Below the pieces are notes generated by a model. That model made no database searches and had not been told where the DNA came from. It worked only from the letters and a program-made list of their open reading frames with translations. A program made the position numbers and the translations under genes. A stretch of DNA of 6,541 nt from CAYUXU01 sp964489695 (GTDB lineage Bacteria > Bacillota_I > Bacilli_A > Erysipelotrichales > Erysipelotrichaceae): the NCBI GenBank assembly GCA_964489695.1, contig CAZAZP010000039.1:1-6541 (forward strand). Reading direction: 5' to 3'. Below, one piece after another: positions 6,491 through 6,541 of the stretch (positions are counted from its first letter, which is position 1; each line of letters starts with the position of its first letter).

Positions 6491-6541
6491 GTCCTTGTAC
6501 CTCAGATGGATAGAGGGTCCGCCTCCTAAGCGGAACGTCGC
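6491..6541 (+). tRNA. tRNA-Arg (anticodon CCU), 3' end outside window
   Basis: The first 51 bases fold as a tRNA. The acceptor 5' strand is GTCCTTG (6491-6497), followed by TA at positions 8-9. The D stem is CCTC/GAGG (6500-6503 with 6513-6516), with GG in the loop. The anticodon stem is TCCGC/GCGGA (6518-6522 with 6530-6534), all five pairs Watson-Crick. The loop is CTCCTAA, with anticodon CCT at 6525-6527, which reads the arginine codon AGG. The five-base variable loop ACGTC follows, and the T stem has just begun at the edge. The T arm, acceptor 3' strand and any encoded CCA lie beyond the window. No convincing dedicated promoter is seen in the 41 bases between msrB and the tRNA; TATATT at 6457-6462 is a weak -10 candidate. 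Confidence 0.9.

Overview
The window reads as chromosome of a low-GC Gram-positive bacterium, most likely a Lactobacillales member. The grounds are strong AGGAGG-type ribosome binding sites, TTA/GCT/GAT-rich codon use, a 486-residue G6PD that aligns with remembered Leuconostoc G6PD motifs at an offset of one residue, and a zinc-less Firmicutes-type MsrB. UGA is used as a stop (end of pgl) and Trp is TGG, so the genetic code is standard. The exact genus is not determinable from the sequence alone. A run of exactly 100 N shows that this is a scaffolded draft assembly.

Layout: (1) 1-605, minus strand: 5' part of an unrecognised membrane-anchored extracellular protein, running off the left edge. 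(2) 606-767: divergent intergenic region with a promoter candidate in each direction and, between them, a 20-bp dyad that is part of three TTTAGCT repeats spaced exactly 14 bp apart. (3) 768-6449, plus strand: a tight five-gene cluster, glycerate 2-kinase - pgl (beta-propeller 6-phosphogluconolactonase) - gnd - zwf - msrB. From pgl onward the genes overlap or lie 11 bp apart, so this looks like one transcript. (4) 6464-6487: a hairpin, possibly a weak terminator. (5) 6491-6541: 5' two thirds of tRNA-Arg(CCU), cut by the right edge.

The core of the operon is the complete oxidative pentose phosphate pathway: zwf (G6P to 6-phosphogluconolactone), pgl (lactone to 6-phosphogluconate) and gnd (to ribulose-5-phosphate + CO2), encoded in reverse pathway order. 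It yields two NADPH per glucose-6-phosphate. MsrB uses thioredoxin, and hence NADPH, to repair methionine-R-sulfoxide, so the last gene is a plausible consumer of the reducing power. The glycerate kinase feeds glycerate into lower glycolysis; its link to the rest is less obvious.

The gnd gene appears broken by the N run, but the 55 bases on either side of the gap are identical. Collapsing them restores a 459-codon in-frame gene with every catalytic residue, so the gap is best read as an assembly artefact. I see no clearly new defence, mobile or RNA system here. The most unusual signals are the TTTAGCT repeat array and a C-terminal CxxC that holds the only cysteines of the G6PD.
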